Origin: Phyllobacterium zundukense
GTDB lineage: Bacteria > Pseudomonadota > Alphaproteobacteria > Rhizobiales > Rhizobiaceae
DNA length: 64,000 bases
Assembly: GCF_002764115.1 (NCBI RefSeq)
Contig: NZ_CP017940.1
Span: 2,206,501-2,270,500 of the forward strand
Direction: 5' to 3'
Numbering within the stretch: the stretch's first letter is position 1; each line of letters opens with the position of its first letter. A program made the translations under genes and the position numbers. The notes beneath the pieces are model-generated. The model was not told where the DNA came from. It was given only the letters and a program-made list of their open reading frames with translations, and did no database searches. This document shows, one piece after another, positions 10,967-20,458 of the stretch.

Positions 10967-11212
10967 ATGGCTGGACACAGCATCCCTCATTTCCAGAACA
11001 GCGCTGGTCATGCAACGATCAATATCGGTGTAAAGGAATTCATGTGTGTCGGCGCAAATCCACCCTTCGACCATCCCCATGTGTTCCTCGATCTGGGCGA
11101 TGATAACGAGAAGGTCTGCCCCTATTGCTCGACGCTCTATCGCTATGATGCTTCCCTTGCTGCCGATACAACCGTTCCGGAAGGCTGCGCCTATGTGGAC
11201 GAGGCCGCTTGA
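10967..11212 (+). CDS. Zinc-finger domain protein (zf-CHCC family)
   Basis: An 81-residue protein with a C-H-C-C metal site: Cys27 in FMCVGA, a His in FDHPHVF (36 or 38), and Cys51 and Cys54 in VCPYCSTLYRY. This is the zf-CHCC fold shared with the mitochondrial complex I subunit NDUFS6; in bacteria the role is unsettled. The downstream monooxygenase starts within its stop codon (TTGA), so the two are probably co-translated. Confidence 0.88.
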   Translation: MAGHSIPHFQNSAGHATINIGVKEFMCVGANPPFDHPHVFLDLGDDNEKVCPYCSTLYRYDASLAADTTVPEGCAYVDEAA

Positions 11213-12486
11213 AAGCAGCACTTATCGATCTGAAGACAGAACGAAACAGGCGCATTCCCAATCCTGATCAGGTCATTATTGCCGGTGCCGGCATTGCCGG
11301 CCTCACCCTTGCTCTGGCGCTGGCCAACAGGGGATTTCAGGTCCAGATATTCGAGAAAAGTGCAACGCTTGCCGAGATCGGTGCAGGATTGCAGCTTTCG
11401 CCCAATGCGACGCGCCTTCTGGACCGGCTGGGCGTGCTTGAACGGCTGAAATATTCCTCTGTCGAACCGCAAGCCATTTGCCTGCAGGATGGCACCAGCG
11501 GGGAAAAGCTGCTGCACCTGCCGATTGGCAAAGCAGCTAAGGAGCGCTGGAGCGCCCCCTATATCGTCTGTCACCGTGCCGACCTGCAAAACGCCCTGCT
11601 CACCGAAGCGCGCAGCCGCCCGAACATCGCCATTCAGCTGCAATCCGCGGTAACCCATCACAAGGCTGATCGCCAGAGCGTTATGATCCGCGTGCAGTAT
11701 CATGACCGCATAGAGGAGCACCGGGCAGCACTGCTGGTGGGTGCAGATGGTGTGTGGTCCGACATGCGCACCGCCATGTTCGACACCGATCGCGCCCGCT
11801 ATACGGGCACCATCGCGTGGCGGTCTTCTGTCGCTGTCGAGCAGTTGCCTGAATCGTTCAAAACGCTGCTGCCAGCGGGAACCAATGTCGTTGCCTGGAC
11901 AGGTACAAATGCCCATCTGATCGCCTATCCGATCCGCTCCGGTCAGATGATCAATTTTGTCGCCGTGGCGCCCGAACGGCAAAATGGCCGCCGCTGGGAT
12001 ATCCAGATCAATCCGGAGGGCGTCAGCCAGAATTTCATCCGGGAATTCGCCGGCTGGCATCAAGGTATCCGCGATGTGATGCGGGTTGGCCGGCCATGGA
12101 CACCCTGGCGGCTGCTGGAAATGAAGAAATGCCGGTTCCAGCTCGGGGATCGCCTGCTGCTCATCGGCGATGCCGCCCATGCGATGACACCCTATGCAGC
12201 GCAGGGCGCGGCCATGGCCATCGAGGACGCCTGCGCCCTTGCCTGCGCGCTTGGCACCGATAGCACAACATGGAGTTCAGCCCTTGCTGCATTCAGCAGC
12301 GCCCGGACACAGCGCATTACGGCTGTCGTCAGGCGCGGTGCGCTCAACCAGCTCGCCTACCACGCCAAGGGGCCGCTAGCGCTTGCACGCAACATTCTCC
12401 TGCGCAACCGGCCGGTGGAGAAATTCGTCAAGGGATTCGATTGGCTCTATGGATTCGATGCGGAAGAGCGAAAACCCGATACTTAA
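11209..12486 (+). CDS. FAD-dependent monooxygenase (salicylate-hydroxylase-like)
   Basis: A 425-residue group A flavoprotein monooxygenase. The Rossmann motif GAGIAG (residues 26-31) binds the ADP of FAD. Further motifs are the DG motif LLVGADGVWSDMR and the GD motif LIGDAAHAMTPYAAQG, which contacts the FAD ribityl chain. Start TTG at 11209 overlaps the stop of the zf-CHCC gene. Relatives hydroxylate aromatic acids or ubiquinone precursors; the substrate is not clear. The fixed link to a zf-CHCC gene leaves a quinone or respiratory role possible. A strong terminator follows. Confidence 0.85.
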   Translation: MKAALIDLKTERNRRIPNPDQVIIAGAGIAGLTLALALANRGFQVQIFEKSATLAEIGAGLQLSPNATRLLDRLGVLERLKYSSVEPQAICLQDGTSGEKLLHLPIGKAAKERWSAPYIVCHRADLQNALLTEARSRPNIAIQLQSAVTHHKADRQSVMIRVQYHDRIEEHRAALLVGADGVWSDMRTAMFDTDRARYTGTIAWRSSVAVEQLPESFKTLLPAGTNVVAWTGTNAHLIAYPIRSGQMINFVAVAPERQNGRRWDIQINPEGVSQNFIREFAGWHQGIRDVMRVGRPWTPWRLLEMKKCRFQLGDRLLLIGDAAHAMTPYAAQGAAMAIEDACALACALGTDSTTWSSALAAFSSARTQRITAVVRRGALNQLAYHAKGPLALARNILLRNRPVEKFVKGFDWLYGFDAEERKPDT

Positions 12487-12489
12487 ATG

Positions 12490-12518
12490 AAAACAGCGGC
12501 CACGAGGGCCGCTGTTTT
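12490..12518. terminator. Bidirectional rho-independent terminator
   Basis: A 12-bp perfect stem (12490-12501 with 12507-12518, core CAGCGGCC/GGCCGCTG), a 5-nt loop ACGAG, and A- and T-runs on the two sides. It lies between convergent genes (monooxygenase and aapP) and can serve both. Confidence 0.9.
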
Positions 12519-12543
12519 ATGCCGGAAACGCAGATGCCGCCGA

Positions 12544-13347
12544 TTAATGCAAAATCTGGCTGAGGAACAGTTTTGTGCGCTCGTGCTGCGGATTGTCGAA
12601 GAATTCCGCCGGTGCGTTCTGCTCGACGATCTGGCCCTGATCCATAAAGATCACGCGATTTGCGACCTGTCGGGCAAAGCCCATCTCGTGGGTGACGCAG
12701 ACCATGGTCATGCCTTCTTCGGCGAGCTGAACCATCGTATCGAGAACTTCCTTGATCATTTCCGGATCGAGGGCAGAGGTCGGTTCGTCGAACAGCATGA
12801 TGCGCGGATTCATGCATAGCGAGCGGGCAATCGCCACGCGCTGCTGCTGGCCGCCGGACAGCTGGCCCGGATATTTATTGGCCTGCTCGGGAATCTTGAC
12901 GCGCTCGAGATAATGCATCGCAATCTCGTCGGCCTTCTTCTTCGGCATCTTGCGTACCCAGATCGGTGCCAGCGTGCAATTTTCCAGAATGGTCAGGTGC
13001 GGGAAAAGATTGAAGTGCTGGAACACCATGCCGACTTCGCGCCGCACTTCGTCGATTTTCTTCAGATCGTTGGTGAGCTCGATGCCATCAACCAGGATCT
13101 TGCCGCTCTGGTGCTCTTCCAGCCGATTGATGCAGCGGATCATGGTGGACTTGCCCGAACCGGACGGCCCGGCAATGACGATACGCTCGCCGCGCATCAC
13201 CTTCAGGTTGATGTCCTTCAGGACATGAAAGTCACCATACCACTTGTTCATGTTGATGATTTCGACGGCTACGTCTGTCTTGGAGACATGCAAGAGCGAG
13301 CGGTCGACATGGATTTCATTGGGATCAACAACGTTTTCGGTTGTCAT
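12544..13347 (-). CDS. aapP: General L-amino-acid ABC transporter, ATP-binding protein
   Basis: A 267-residue ATPase of the PAAT family that drives amino-acid uptake. Walker A is GPSGSGKST (residues 60-68). The signature [15 protein letters not shown] and Walker [13 protein letters not shown] are intact. Last gene of aapJQMP. The start at 13347 ([12 protein letters not shown]) is preceded by a GGAG ribosome site and lies 14 bp after the aapM stop. The extended N-terminus of about 27 residues before the ABC core is usual for AapP. Confidence 0.94.
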   Translation of the reverse strand: MTTENVVDPNEIHVDRSLLHVSKTDVAVEIINMNKWYGDFHVLKDINLKVMRGERIVIAGPSGSGKSTMIRCINRLEEHQSGKILVDGIELTNDLKKIDEVRREVGMVFQHFNLFPHLTILENCTLAPIWVRKMPKKKADEIAMHYLERVKIPEQANKYPGQLSGGQQQRVAIARSLCMNPRIMLFDEPTSALDPEMIKEVLDTMVQLAEEGMTMVCVTHEMGFARQVANRVIFMDQGQIVEQNAPAEFFDNPQHERTKLFLSQILH

Positions 13348-13361
13348 AGTAGGAATACTCC

Positions 13362-14516
13362 TTAGCGTTTATGTCCTGTATCGAGCCTGTTTTCCATGAA
13401 GATGGAATAACGCGACATGCCGAAACAGAAAATCCAGAAGACGAAACCGGCAAAGATCAGGCCGGAAATAGGTGTTTGCGGTGAAATCCAGTTGGCGTCC
13501 GAAAAGTGCTGTTTCACGGTTCCAAGCAGATCGAACATGCTGATCACGGTCACGAGGCTCGTATCCTTGAACAGGCCGATGAACGTATTGACAATGCCTG
13601 GAATAACCAGCTTCAGCGCCTGTGGCAGGACGATCAGTCCGGTTTTCTGCCAGTAGCCGAGTCCGAGCGAATCAGCACCTTCATATTGCCCTTTCGGAAT
13701 GGCCTGCAAACCACCACGCACCACTTCTGCCATGTAGGCAGACGCGAAGAGCGCCACACCGATCAGTGCGCGCAGGAACCTGTCGAACGATACGCCCGGC
13801 GGAAGGAACAAGGGCAGCATGTAGCTGGCCATGAACAGTACCGTGATCAGCGGAATACCGCGGATCGTTTCGATGAAGATGACGCAGAGCATCTTGATGA
13901 CCGGCATCTTTGATCGCCGCCCGAGTGCCAGCACAATGCCAAACGGAAGCGATACCGAGATGCCGACAAAGGAAAGCGTAAGGGTGACGAGCAACCCACC
14001 CCACGAGGAAGTCTCGACATAGGGCAGGCCGAACCAGCCACCGACCAGGAGTATGAACGCCACGATCGGGAAAATGAAGAAGAACACGATCGCATTCAGT
14101 ACCTTGTAGGGGGCCTTGGGTACGAGCAGCGGCACCAGCAGCAAAACGAATATGATCGCGACGAGGTTGACGCGCCAGTGCTGGTCCAACGGATAGGGAC
14201 CGTACATGAACTGATTGAAGTTGGCGTTCACATAGGCCCAGCAGGCACCGGACCACCCTTCGGGCTGGATGCCGCCCTGCGCCACCGTGGAACAGACGGA
14301 TCTGTCTGGCCCAGACCAGACGGCATTGACGAAAAGCCAGTTGATCATACCCGGCAGAAACCAGGCCAGCAGGAGGATGGCCAGGAGAGTCAGGGCCGAA
14401 TCGAGCGGCGTGGCGAAGAGATTCGTGCGCATCCACCGGACCGCACCCCTTTCTCCAAGTGGCGGGGTCTGGCCCTGAAGCATTTCGGTGCGGACGAAGC
14501 TAAGATTGTTATCCAT
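13362..14516 (-). CDS. aapM: General L-amino-acid ABC transporter, permease
   Basis: A 384-residue inner-membrane permease. The first helix is near residues 38-58. A long periplasmic insert with paired Cys ([10 protein letters not shown] and GACWAYVN) precedes the core BPD_transp_1 domain, whose EAA-type loop is [21 protein letters not shown]. The ATG at 14516 ([12 protein letters not shown]) lies 2 bp after the aapQ stop, so I prefer it to the upstream in-frame ATG at 14555, which would overlap aapQ. Pairs with AapQ to form the channel. Confidence 0.93.
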   Translation of the reverse strand: MDNNLSFVRTEMLQGQTPPLGERGAVRWMRTNLFATPLDSALTLLAILLLAWFLPGMINWLFVNAVWSGPDRSVCSTVAQGGIQPEGWSGACWAYVNANFNQFMYGPYPLDQHWRVNLVAIIFVLLLVPLLVPKAPYKVLNAIVFFFIFPIVAFILLVGGWFGLPYVETSSWGGLLVTLTLSFVGISVSLPFGIVLALGRRSKMPVIKMLCVIFIETIRGIPLITVLFMASYMLPLFLPPGVSFDRFLRALIGVALFASAYMAEVVRGGLQAIPKGQYEGADSLGLGYWQKTGLIVLPQALKLVIPGIVNTFIGLFKDTSLVTVISMFDLLGTVKQHFSDANWISPQTPISGLIFAGFVFWIFCFGMSRYSIFMENRLDTGHKR

Positions 14517-14518
14517 GA

Positions 14519-15715
14519 TCAGCGCTCCACCAATGCCATTCGGGCGTTTACCCAATTCATGAAGATAGATGTGAGCAGGCTGATGCTCAGATAAACGACC
14601 ATCCAGATGGCCACCACTTCGATTGAGCGGCCGGTCTGGTTGAGGATCGTCCCGCCGACCGCAACGAGATCGGGATAGCCGATCGCTACAGCCAGGGAGG
14701 AGTTCTTGGTGAGGTTGAGGTATTGGCTCGTTAGCGGCGGGATGATGATGCGCATCGCCTGCGGCACCACGACCAGCCGCGTTGTCGGTCCCGCCCGCAA
14801 TCCAAGTGCGTGCGATGCCTCACTCTGTCCCTTGCCGACACCGCGAATGCCGGCACGGACGATCTCGGCAATGAAGGATGCGGTATAGAAGGACAAAGCC
14901 AGATAGAGCGACATGAACTCCGGACCAATCAGCGTGCCGCCCCTCAAATTGAATGCGCCGAGAACCGGATAATCGAATGAAATCGGGAAACCCTTGATAA
15001 TCAAAGCAAGGAGCGGAAGCCCGACAATGAGGCCGAGCGCCGTCAAGCCAACCGGAAATTGCTGACCGGTCGCCATCTGCCGCTTGTAAGCCCAGCGCCG
15101 AACGAGCAAAGCTCCGATAATGCCGGCAATGAGACCTGCACCTGCCAGCCAAGCGCCTTCACCGAACACGGGTGCCGGGAAAAACAAACCTCGATTGTTG
15201 AGGAACGTGCTGAATGGCAGTTTGATGCTTTCCCGCGCTTGCGGCAGAACCGACAAAACTCCCAGATACCAGAAGAAAATGACCAGCAAAGGCGGGATAT
15301 TACGGAATACCTCGACATAGACGGTGCAAAGCTTACGGATGAGCCAATTGTGCGAAAGGCGACCTATCCCGATAATGAAGCCGATGAACGTTGCCGTGAT
15401 GATGCCGACGACAGCAACCGTCAGGGTGTTGAGAATGCCGACCGTCAAAGCCTTTAAAAAGGTCGAATCGCTCGTGTAACTCAAGTATGGACTGCTGCTG
15501 ATATCGAACCCGGCGCGCCCGTCCAGGAAGCCGAACCCGGATGCGAGATTCGCACGCTGCAGATTGGCAATGGTGTTATTGACGATCCAATAGACCAGAC
15601 CTGCGAGCACAAGAACGGTTACGGCCTGAAAAATATAACCGCGGAACTTTGGATCGTATAAAAGTGATGCTTTTGCACTGTCTCTACCGACAGGCGTAAT
15701 TTCCTGCGATGCCAT
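14519..15715 (-). CDS. aapQ: General L-amino-acid ABC transporter, permease
   Basis: A 398-residue permease partner of AapM. It has a first helix at [19 protein letters not shown], a long split permease domain with an inserted stretch of helices around residues 150-230, and an EAA loop [20 protein letters not shown]. It sits 110 bp downstream of aapJ, a gap that includes a stem-loop, an arrangement often linked to higher expression of the binding protein. Confidence 0.93.
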   Translation of the reverse strand: MASQEITPVGRDSAKASLLYDPKFRGYIFQAVTVLVLAGLVYWIVNNTIANLQRANLASGFGFLDGRAGFDISSSPYLSYTSDSTFLKALTVGILNTLTVAVVGIITATFIGFIIGIGRLSHNWLIRKLCTVYVEVFRNIPPLLVIFFWYLGVLSVLPQARESIKLPFSTFLNNRGLFFPAPVFGEGAWLAGAGLIAGIIGALLVRRWAYKRQMATGQQFPVGLTALGLIVGLPLLALIIKGFPISFDYPVLGAFNLRGGTLIGPEFMSLYLALSFYTASFIAEIVRAGIRGVGKGQSEASHALGLRAGPTTRLVVVPQAMRIIIPPLTSQYLNLTKNSSLAVAIGYPDLVAVGGTILNQTGRSIEVVAIWMVVYLSISLLTSIFMNWVNARMALVER

Positions 15716-15774
15716 TGACCCCTCGTTTCTTTCAAACGTTTGTTATTATTATTTTTTATTATTTTTGTTTTGGA

Positions 15775-15796
15775 AGAGGAGGCCAGAGCCCCCTCT
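15775..15796 (-). promoter_or_regulatory. Stem-loop between aapJ and aapQ
   Basis: On the minus strand, AGAGGGGG pairs with CCTCCTCT (8 bp, one G-U). It lies 30 nt after the aapJ stop and is followed by an A-rich, not T-rich, stretch. It is more likely an RNA-stabilising or attenuating stem than a full terminator. Seen in sequence; the role is inferred from operon position. Confidence 0.4.
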
Positions 15797-15825
15797 CCCG
15801 ATTTCGTATGATCACTCGAGAGCGA

Positions 15826-16857
15826 TCAGCGGATCGGCATTGCGTACTGCAGACCGCCTTTGCTCCATTGGGCATTGATGCCGCGCGCAATCTTGAGCGG
15901 GCTGCCCGAGCCGATATTACGCTCGAACACTTCGCTGTAATTGCCAACGGCCTTGATGATGTTGATGACCCAATCATTGGTCAGGCCGAGGTCCGTTCCA
16001 AGCTTGGTATTAGCCTCCTGGCCAAGAACGCGCTTGATCTCCTGGTTCTCGCTGCTCTTCAGTTCTTCGACATTGCCTTGGGTGATGCCAAGTTCCTCTG
16101 CCGTCAACATGGCATAATGCGTCCAGCGGATAATGTCGGCCCATTGTGGGTCACCCTGACGAACGACGGGTCCCAGCGGCTCCTTCGAGATGATCTCAGG
16201 CAGAACGACGTGATCGTCTGGCGCCGATAGTGCCAACCGGTAGGCATAAAGGCCCGACTGATCGGTCGTGTAAACATCGCAGCGCCCCGAATCATAGGCC
16301 GCATTGACCTCTTCCACCTTCTCGAACACGACTGGATTGTACTCCATCTTGTTCGACTTGAAATAATCGGCGAGGTTGAGTTCCGTTGTCGTGCCAGCCT
16401 GCACGCAAACCGACGCACCCGACAGCTGCAGCGCAGAATTGATGCCCGAGAGCTTCTTGGCATTGATCATGAAACCCTGGCCGTCATAGTAGTTGACGCC
16501 AGTGAAATCAAACCCTTGCGTGTCGCGGCTGAGTGTCCATGTCGTGTTACGGATCAGCACGTCGATTTCGCCGGACTGCAGAGCCGGAAGGCGATCCTTC
16601 GCCGACAATGGGGTGTACTTCACTTTCGTTGCGTCGCCAAAAATGGCAGCAGCAACGGCGCGGCAGTAATCCACATCAAACCCCGACCATTCGCCCTTGT
16701 CGTTCGGCGAGGCAAAGCCCGGAAGACCGGTATTGACGCCGCACTGGAGGAAGCCCTTCTTCTTGACGTCGTCAAGTGTAGCAGCCGAGGCTGCGGTCGC
16801 CAGGAGAACCAGCGCCGAGGCAGCCAACGTGCCCTTCAAAACGATATTTTTCATCAC
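15826..16857 (-). CDS. aapJ: General L-amino-acid ABC transporter, periplasmic binding protein
   Basis: A 343-residue solute-binding protein (SBP_bac_3 fold) that delivers a broad range of L-amino acids to AapQM. Signal peptide about residues 1-26 (LAASALVLLATAASAATLD). The mature N-terminus has the family segment GFLQCGVNTGLPGFASPND, and GFDVDYCRAVAAAIFGD and IDVLIRNTTWTLSRD follow. First gene of the operon; the 200 bp upstream (16858-17061) should hold its promoter. Confidence 0.94.
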   Translation of the reverse strand: MMKNIVLKGTLAASALVLLATAASAATLDDVKKKGFLQCGVNTGLPGFASPNDKGEWSGFDVDYCRAVAAAIFGDATKVKYTPLSAKDRLPALQSGEIDVLIRNTTWTLSRDTQGFDFTGVNYYDGQGFMINAKKLSGINSALQLSGASVCVQAGTTTELNLADYFKSNKMEYNPVVFEKVEEVNAAYDSGRCDVYTTDQSGLYAYRLALSAPDDHVVLPEIISKEPLGPVVRQGDPQWADIIRWTHYAMLTAEELGITQGNVEELKSSENQEIKRVLGQEANTKLGTDLGLTNDWVINIIKAVGNYSEVFERNIGSGSPLKIARGINAQWSKGGLQYAMPIR

Positions 16858-17061
16858 AAATGTACCCTTTGGTTGTTGCCCGTGTTCCCAGAGAGAAAAA
16901 ATTGCATATTGGCAGGTAACCCCAACCCCAAAAAAGGGCCCAATACATCTCCCATTTCACCGTTGCATCGAAGGCCATTCTGCTTCTTTGGTCAAGGGAT
17001 AATCTTTGCTCAATAATGCAGCAAGGAGGGCCAAGCGGCTGCACTGAGGCTCAATTTTCGA

Positions 17062-17877
17062 TTATTTCTTACTCAGATTGACCTCAGGGCGCCAAAAACG
17101 CTCGCGAAAACGCAAAACTGGCCAGAATCGGGCCCCGTCGAAAACAAACGCCGTACGACGCCCTGCGAGGAATCTGGCAAGTGCAATCGTAAATAGAAAT
17201 CCGACGCTGTACCCGGCCACGACGTCGGTCGGGTAGTGGGCGCGCGCGACGATGCGGGTGAAAGCTATGAACATCGTTGCCAGGACGATGGGCAGCCGCC
17301 AGCGCGGAAACCACAGGGCGAGAACGGCGCCTACCGCCCCCATCGTCGTGGAGTGGCCAGAGGGGAAACTGGCAAAGTTATAGCCTGCCTCAAAGGGCGA
17401 AAAACTGTTTGCTCCCAGTGTGTCGATGAATTTCGGCCGGGCGCGGCCTATGAGAAATTTCGCGATGTTCGTCAGGATTCCCGCAAGGGCGATGGCCCAG
17501 AAGGCAAAGGTCGCCTGCGCATAGACCAAACCGAATCGTACACGCCTGTGCCGCGCAATATTCGCCCAATCGATGCCAATGAGACAGACGCCAATGGCAA
17601 AGGCCGGAATGAGATACCATTGCGACAGGCCGATATCGGTCAGGTGGCGCACCTGCCCCAACGAGCCATAGGACCATAGGGTGCGCGACAGATATTCGTC
17701 GTAGGGATGCAAAAGCAGGATAAGAAAGAAGATCAGAACCACGGCCATGGACATGGCATTCGTCCACGCCGGCGGCGAGCCGGGATAGGCGGGAGCATTG
17801 ATACGGCGCAGAAAGCGGACGATGGATCGACCTGCTCGCTGCAGGGCGGATTGCCGGTGTTGAATTTCCTCGGTCAT
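17062..17877 (-). CDS. PAP2-family membrane phosphatase
   Basis: An inner-membrane acid phosphatase-like protein with about six helices. It carries the three-part PAP2 signature: KFLIGRARP, then FPSGHS, then the R-x5-H-x3-D block in TRIVARAHYPTD. Such enzymes dephosphorylate lipid A, phosphatidylglycerol phosphate or undecaprenyl diphosphate; which one cannot be told here. The frame is open to an ATG at 17955, but that leaves only 26 bp to the divergent metC start, so I place the start at 17877 (MTEEIQHRQS), giving 271 residues. Start uncertain. Confidence 0.85.
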   Translation of the reverse strand: MTEEIQHRQSALQRAGRSIVRFLRRINAPAYPGSPPAWTNAMSMAVVLIFFLILLLHPYDEYLSRTLWSYGSLGQVRHLTDIGLSQWYLIPAFAIGVCLIGIDWANIARHRRVRFGLVYAQATFAFWAIALAGILTNIAKFLIGRARPKFIDTLGANSFSPFEAGYNFASFPSGHSTTMGAVGAVLALWFPRWRLPIVLATMFIAFTRIVARAHYPTDVVAGYSVGFLFTIALARFLAGRRTAFVFDGARFWPVLRFRERFWRPEVNLSKK

Positions 17878-17981
17878 CTTCCCATTCCGAGTCACCAAGC
17901 CTGCTCTCCTGTTGCAACGGGCACGCGGTGGCATTATCGACTTCTTCAAAGTCATTCAATAGAGCATGTGGAGATCACCTT

Positions 17982-19157
17982 ATGGATAAGCAACCGAGCA
18001 AGGCCACGAAACTGGGCATCAATACCAGGCTTGCTCACGGCGGATACGATCCACGCGACTATCATGGGTTCGTCAATCCACCCGTCGTCCATGCTTCGAC
18101 CGTGCTGTTTCCTGATGCCGAAACCATGGCCAGCAACAAGCAGAAATACACCTATGCCACGCACGGGACGCCGACGACGGACGCGCTTTGCCGCGCGATC
18201 GACGAACTTGAAGGGTCCGTCGGGACGCTACTCGTTCCCTCCGGCCTCGTGGCGGTGACGCTTCCCCTCCTCGCCTTTCTTGCGCCAGGAGATCACCTGT
18301 TGATGGTGGACTGCTGCTATGGAAACACCCGGCACTTCTGCAACACGATGCTGAAGCAGTACGGTATCGAGGTGGAATACTACGATCCACTCATCGGAGC
18401 GGGTATCGAGAGCCTGATCAAGCCCAACACGCGTGTTGTCTTCACCGAATCGCCAGGATCGAACACATTCGAGGTTCAGGACATTCCGGCCATTGTCGAA
18501 AAGGCACATGCAGCGGGTGCAATCGTCATGATGGACAATACCTGGGCGACGCCGATCTACTTCAAGGCGCTGGATTACGGCGTCGATATCTCGATCCACG
18601 CGGCAACGAAATATCCCTCCGGACATTCGGACATCCTGATGGGCACGGTTTCGGCCAATGATAAATGCTTCAAGAAGCTCGATGCGGCCTATACCGCGCT
18701 CGGCCTTTGCGTGGGCGGCGACGATGCCTACCAGATCCTGCGCGGACTGCGCACGATGGGATTGCGGATGGAGCGGCACGCCCAGAACGCGATCGAGATT
18801 GCCAAATGGCTGGAGAGCCAGGAGGGCGTGATCGAGGTGTTGCACCCCGCGCTGGAAAGTCATGCCGGTCACGCCTTGTGGAAACGCGATTTCTGCGGTG
18901 CAGGCGGCGTGTTCTCCATCGTTATCAATGGCGGGACGAAACAGGCGCACGCTTTTCTGAACGCACTCAGGATTTTCGGCCTTGGATACTCCTGGGGCGG
19001 GTATGAAAGCCTGGCATTGCATGTTCACCTCGGTGGCCGGGTCATTACCGGCAAGGATTATGCAGGCCCTGTCATCCGGCTGCAGATCGGCCTCGAGGAC
19101 ACGGCGGATCTCATCGCCGATATTGAAAATGCCCTGGCAGCTATGAAAGCCGCCTGA
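17982..19157 (+). CDS. metC: Cystathionine beta-lyase (PLP-dependent)
   Basis: A 391-residue Cys/Met-metabolism PLP enzyme that cleaves cystathionine to homocysteine, pyruvate and ammonia. The PLP lysine is Lys210 in SIHAATKYPSGHSD, and MMDNTWATP holds the cofactor-binding Asp. The ATG at 17982 has a GGAG ribosome site 7 nt upstream and gives the usual N-terminus (TRLAHGGYDPRDYHGFVNPP). MetC-type and O-acetylhomoserine sulfhydrylase enzymes share this fold. The sequence fits the alphaproteobacterial MetC branch best. Confidence 0.88.
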   Translation: MDKQPSKATKLGINTRLAHGGYDPRDYHGFVNPPVVHASTVLFPDAETMASNKQKYTYATHGTPTTDALCRAIDELEGSVGTLLVPSGLVAVTLPLLAFLAPGDHLLMVDCCYGNTRHFCNTMLKQYGIEVEYYDPLIGAGIESLIKPNTRVVFTESPGSNTFEVQDIPAIVEKAHAAGAIVMMDNTWATPIYFKALDYGVDISIHAATKYPSGHSDILMGTVSANDKCFKKLDAAYTALGLCVGGDDAYQILRGLRTMGLRMERHAQNAIEIAKWLESQEGVIEVLHPALESHAGHALWKRDFCGAGGVFSIVINGGTKQAHAFLNALRIFGLGYSWGGYESLALHVHLGGRVITGKDYAGPVIRLQIGLEDTADLIADIENALAAMKAA

Positions 19158-19204
19158 ATAGAAAGTGATTTCGTTTCAGACATTGCGCTTGCTATGAAAG
19201 CCGA

Positions 19205-19558
19205 ATGAACAGGCTCGCTGCAATCCTCGTGCTTCTGACTGCGCTCAGTATCGGCTGGGTACCTGTGTTTGCAGCGCCCGGCCGTCTGGCAGAGGAAATG
19301 GGTTCGCACAGCATTTCCCTGGCCGACACCTCGTCGGGGCCAGTGCATGTTCATCGTTCCAACGGCTGCACCGGCGGGCAGCACCATTGTCCGCAAAAGC
19401 AACAGCATCCGGCGATATGTGCAGCCTGTATCGGCGTTCCGGCAGTGACGCTTCCGGCACTGGTCATCGGACAGCCCAAAATCATCGTTCCACGCGGCGA
19501 GGAACTGCCGCTGGTCGCACGGGCCGATGCCCCGCTTCCCCGGCCTCCGCGTCATTGA
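19205..19558 (+). CDS. Small secreted His/Cys-rich protein, possible metal handling
   Basis: A 117-residue protein with a signal peptide (LAAILVLLTALSIGWVPVFA). A central His/Cys cluster (VHVHRSNGC, GQHHCPQKQQHP, ICAACIG) could bind copper or another soft metal. It resembles DUF2946-type small exported proteins but I cannot assign the family firmly. It starts 47 bp after metC and sits 83 bp upstream of a DUF305 gene. DUF305 proteins are also His/Met-rich and some bind copper, so the pair may form a metal-handling unit (inference). Confidence 0.65.
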   Translation: MNRLAAILVLLTALSIGWVPVFAAPGRLAEEMGSHSISLADTSSGPVHVHRSNGCTGGQHHCPQKQQHPAICAACIGVPAVTLPALVIGQPKIIVPRGEELPLVARADAPLPRPPRH

Positions 19559-19641
19559 GTGAATGTTCCCATCGTCCTGACGCACAGGTGAGCGGGCCGC
19601 AGCCTGTGCGCTTTTGACTGGCCCATGGAAAGATCACACCA

Positions 19642-20025
19642 ATGAAGGCAATATTTCACAGTGCAGCATTGATCTGCGCCATTGTCCTCGCCTCACCGGC
19701 ACTGGCACAGGACCAAAGCACCCACAAAACCATGCAGCATGACATGATGGCGATGCCGGCCGGTGACCAGAGTGCTTCGTCGAAGGCGTTCGCCGCCGCC
19801 AATGCGAAGATGCACAAGGACATGTCGATCGCCTTCACGGGCAAGGCCGACAAGGATTTTGTGCTTGGTATGATCGCTCATCACCAAGGCGCGATCGATA
19901 TGGCGAAGGTCGAGCTCGAATACGGCAAGGATGCGGAAATCCGCAAACTGGCCGAGGGAATCATTGCGGCGCAGGAGGGCGAAATCAAACAGATGAAAGC
20001 CTGGCTCGCCAAGAACGGCGGTTGA
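19642..20025 (+). CDS. DUF305-family secreted protein
   Basis: A 127-residue exported four-helix protein. The signal peptide ends near ALAQ, followed by a Met/His-rich stretch (TMQHDMMAMPAGD) and the family motif GMIAHHQGAIDMAKVELEYG. Members such as CopM of cyanobacteria bind copper in the periplasm. No ligand can be assigned here by sequence alone. Last gene of a rightward group that ends at a strong hairpin. Confidence 0.85.
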   Translation: MKAIFHSAALICAIVLASPALAQDQSTHKTMQHDMMAMPAGDQSASSKAFAAANAKMHKDMSIAFTGKADKDFVLGMIAHHQGAIDMAKVELEYGKDAEIRKLAEGIIAAQEGEIKQMKAWLAKNGG

Positions 20026-20038
20026 TACCGCGCAAAAA

Positions 20039-20068
20039 ATCACCCGCCGGTTTGCGCCGGCGGGTGAT
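20039..20068. terminator. Bidirectional terminator hairpin
   Basis: A perfect 12-bp stem, ATCACCCGCCGG (20039-20050) with CCGGCGGGTGAT (20057-20068), loop TTTGCG, preceded by an A-run. It lies between the DUF305 gene and a convergent hypothetical gene. Confidence 0.85.
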
Positions 20069-20092
20069 CGTTAAAACTCGTGAACTCAGGCC

Positions 20093-20431
20093 CTATTGAC
20101 GCATTTCGTAGCTGGCTGCCCGCTTTTGCAGGCATAGTTGCCAAAGACTATAGGCAGCATCGGCATAGGTCGAAGTCCCAGCCTTGAACTCGGCTGAACG
20201 CAGTGGCAACAAATCCTCGACAACGTCGAGTGTGCGCGACGGGAGAATGTCCGTGCAGGTCCACAGCCGCCGGAACACGGTGCTGATGGCGACTTGCCTT
20301 TCATTGACGTCGATCACAGGTTCGTCGTTACCGAGTTCCCAGTCCTCCAAGGCGTCGATCGCATCCTGAAAGGCGTTATGCAATATGATGGGCGCGTGGC
20401 CGTCATGAAGTGGGTGCAGCAAACCAGGCAT
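20093..20431 (-). CDS. Hypothetical protein
   Basis: A 112-residue acidic soluble protein (MPGLLHPLHDGHAP, then alternating helices with VIDVNERQVAISTVFRRLW). I do not recognise the family. The ATG at 20431 has a GAGGAGA ribosome site 6 nt upstream, so I chose it over the ATG at 20458. No signal peptide or membrane helix. Convergent with the DUF305 gene across a shared terminator. Confidence 0.6.
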   Translation of the reverse strand: MPGLLHPLHDGHAPIILHNAFQDAIDALEDWELGNDEPVIDVNERQVAISTVFRRLWTCTDILPSRTLDVVEDLLPLRSAEFKAGTSTYADAAYSLWQLCLQKRAASYEMRQ

Positions 20432-20458
20432 TCCTGTCTCCTCACTCTCGTGTTGCAC

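Noticed and set aside
19139..19213. Short direct repeat GCTATGAAAGCCG at the metC end and just after it
   Set aside because: Only 13 bp, two copies about 50 bp apart; may be a small local duplication, no att or operator features.
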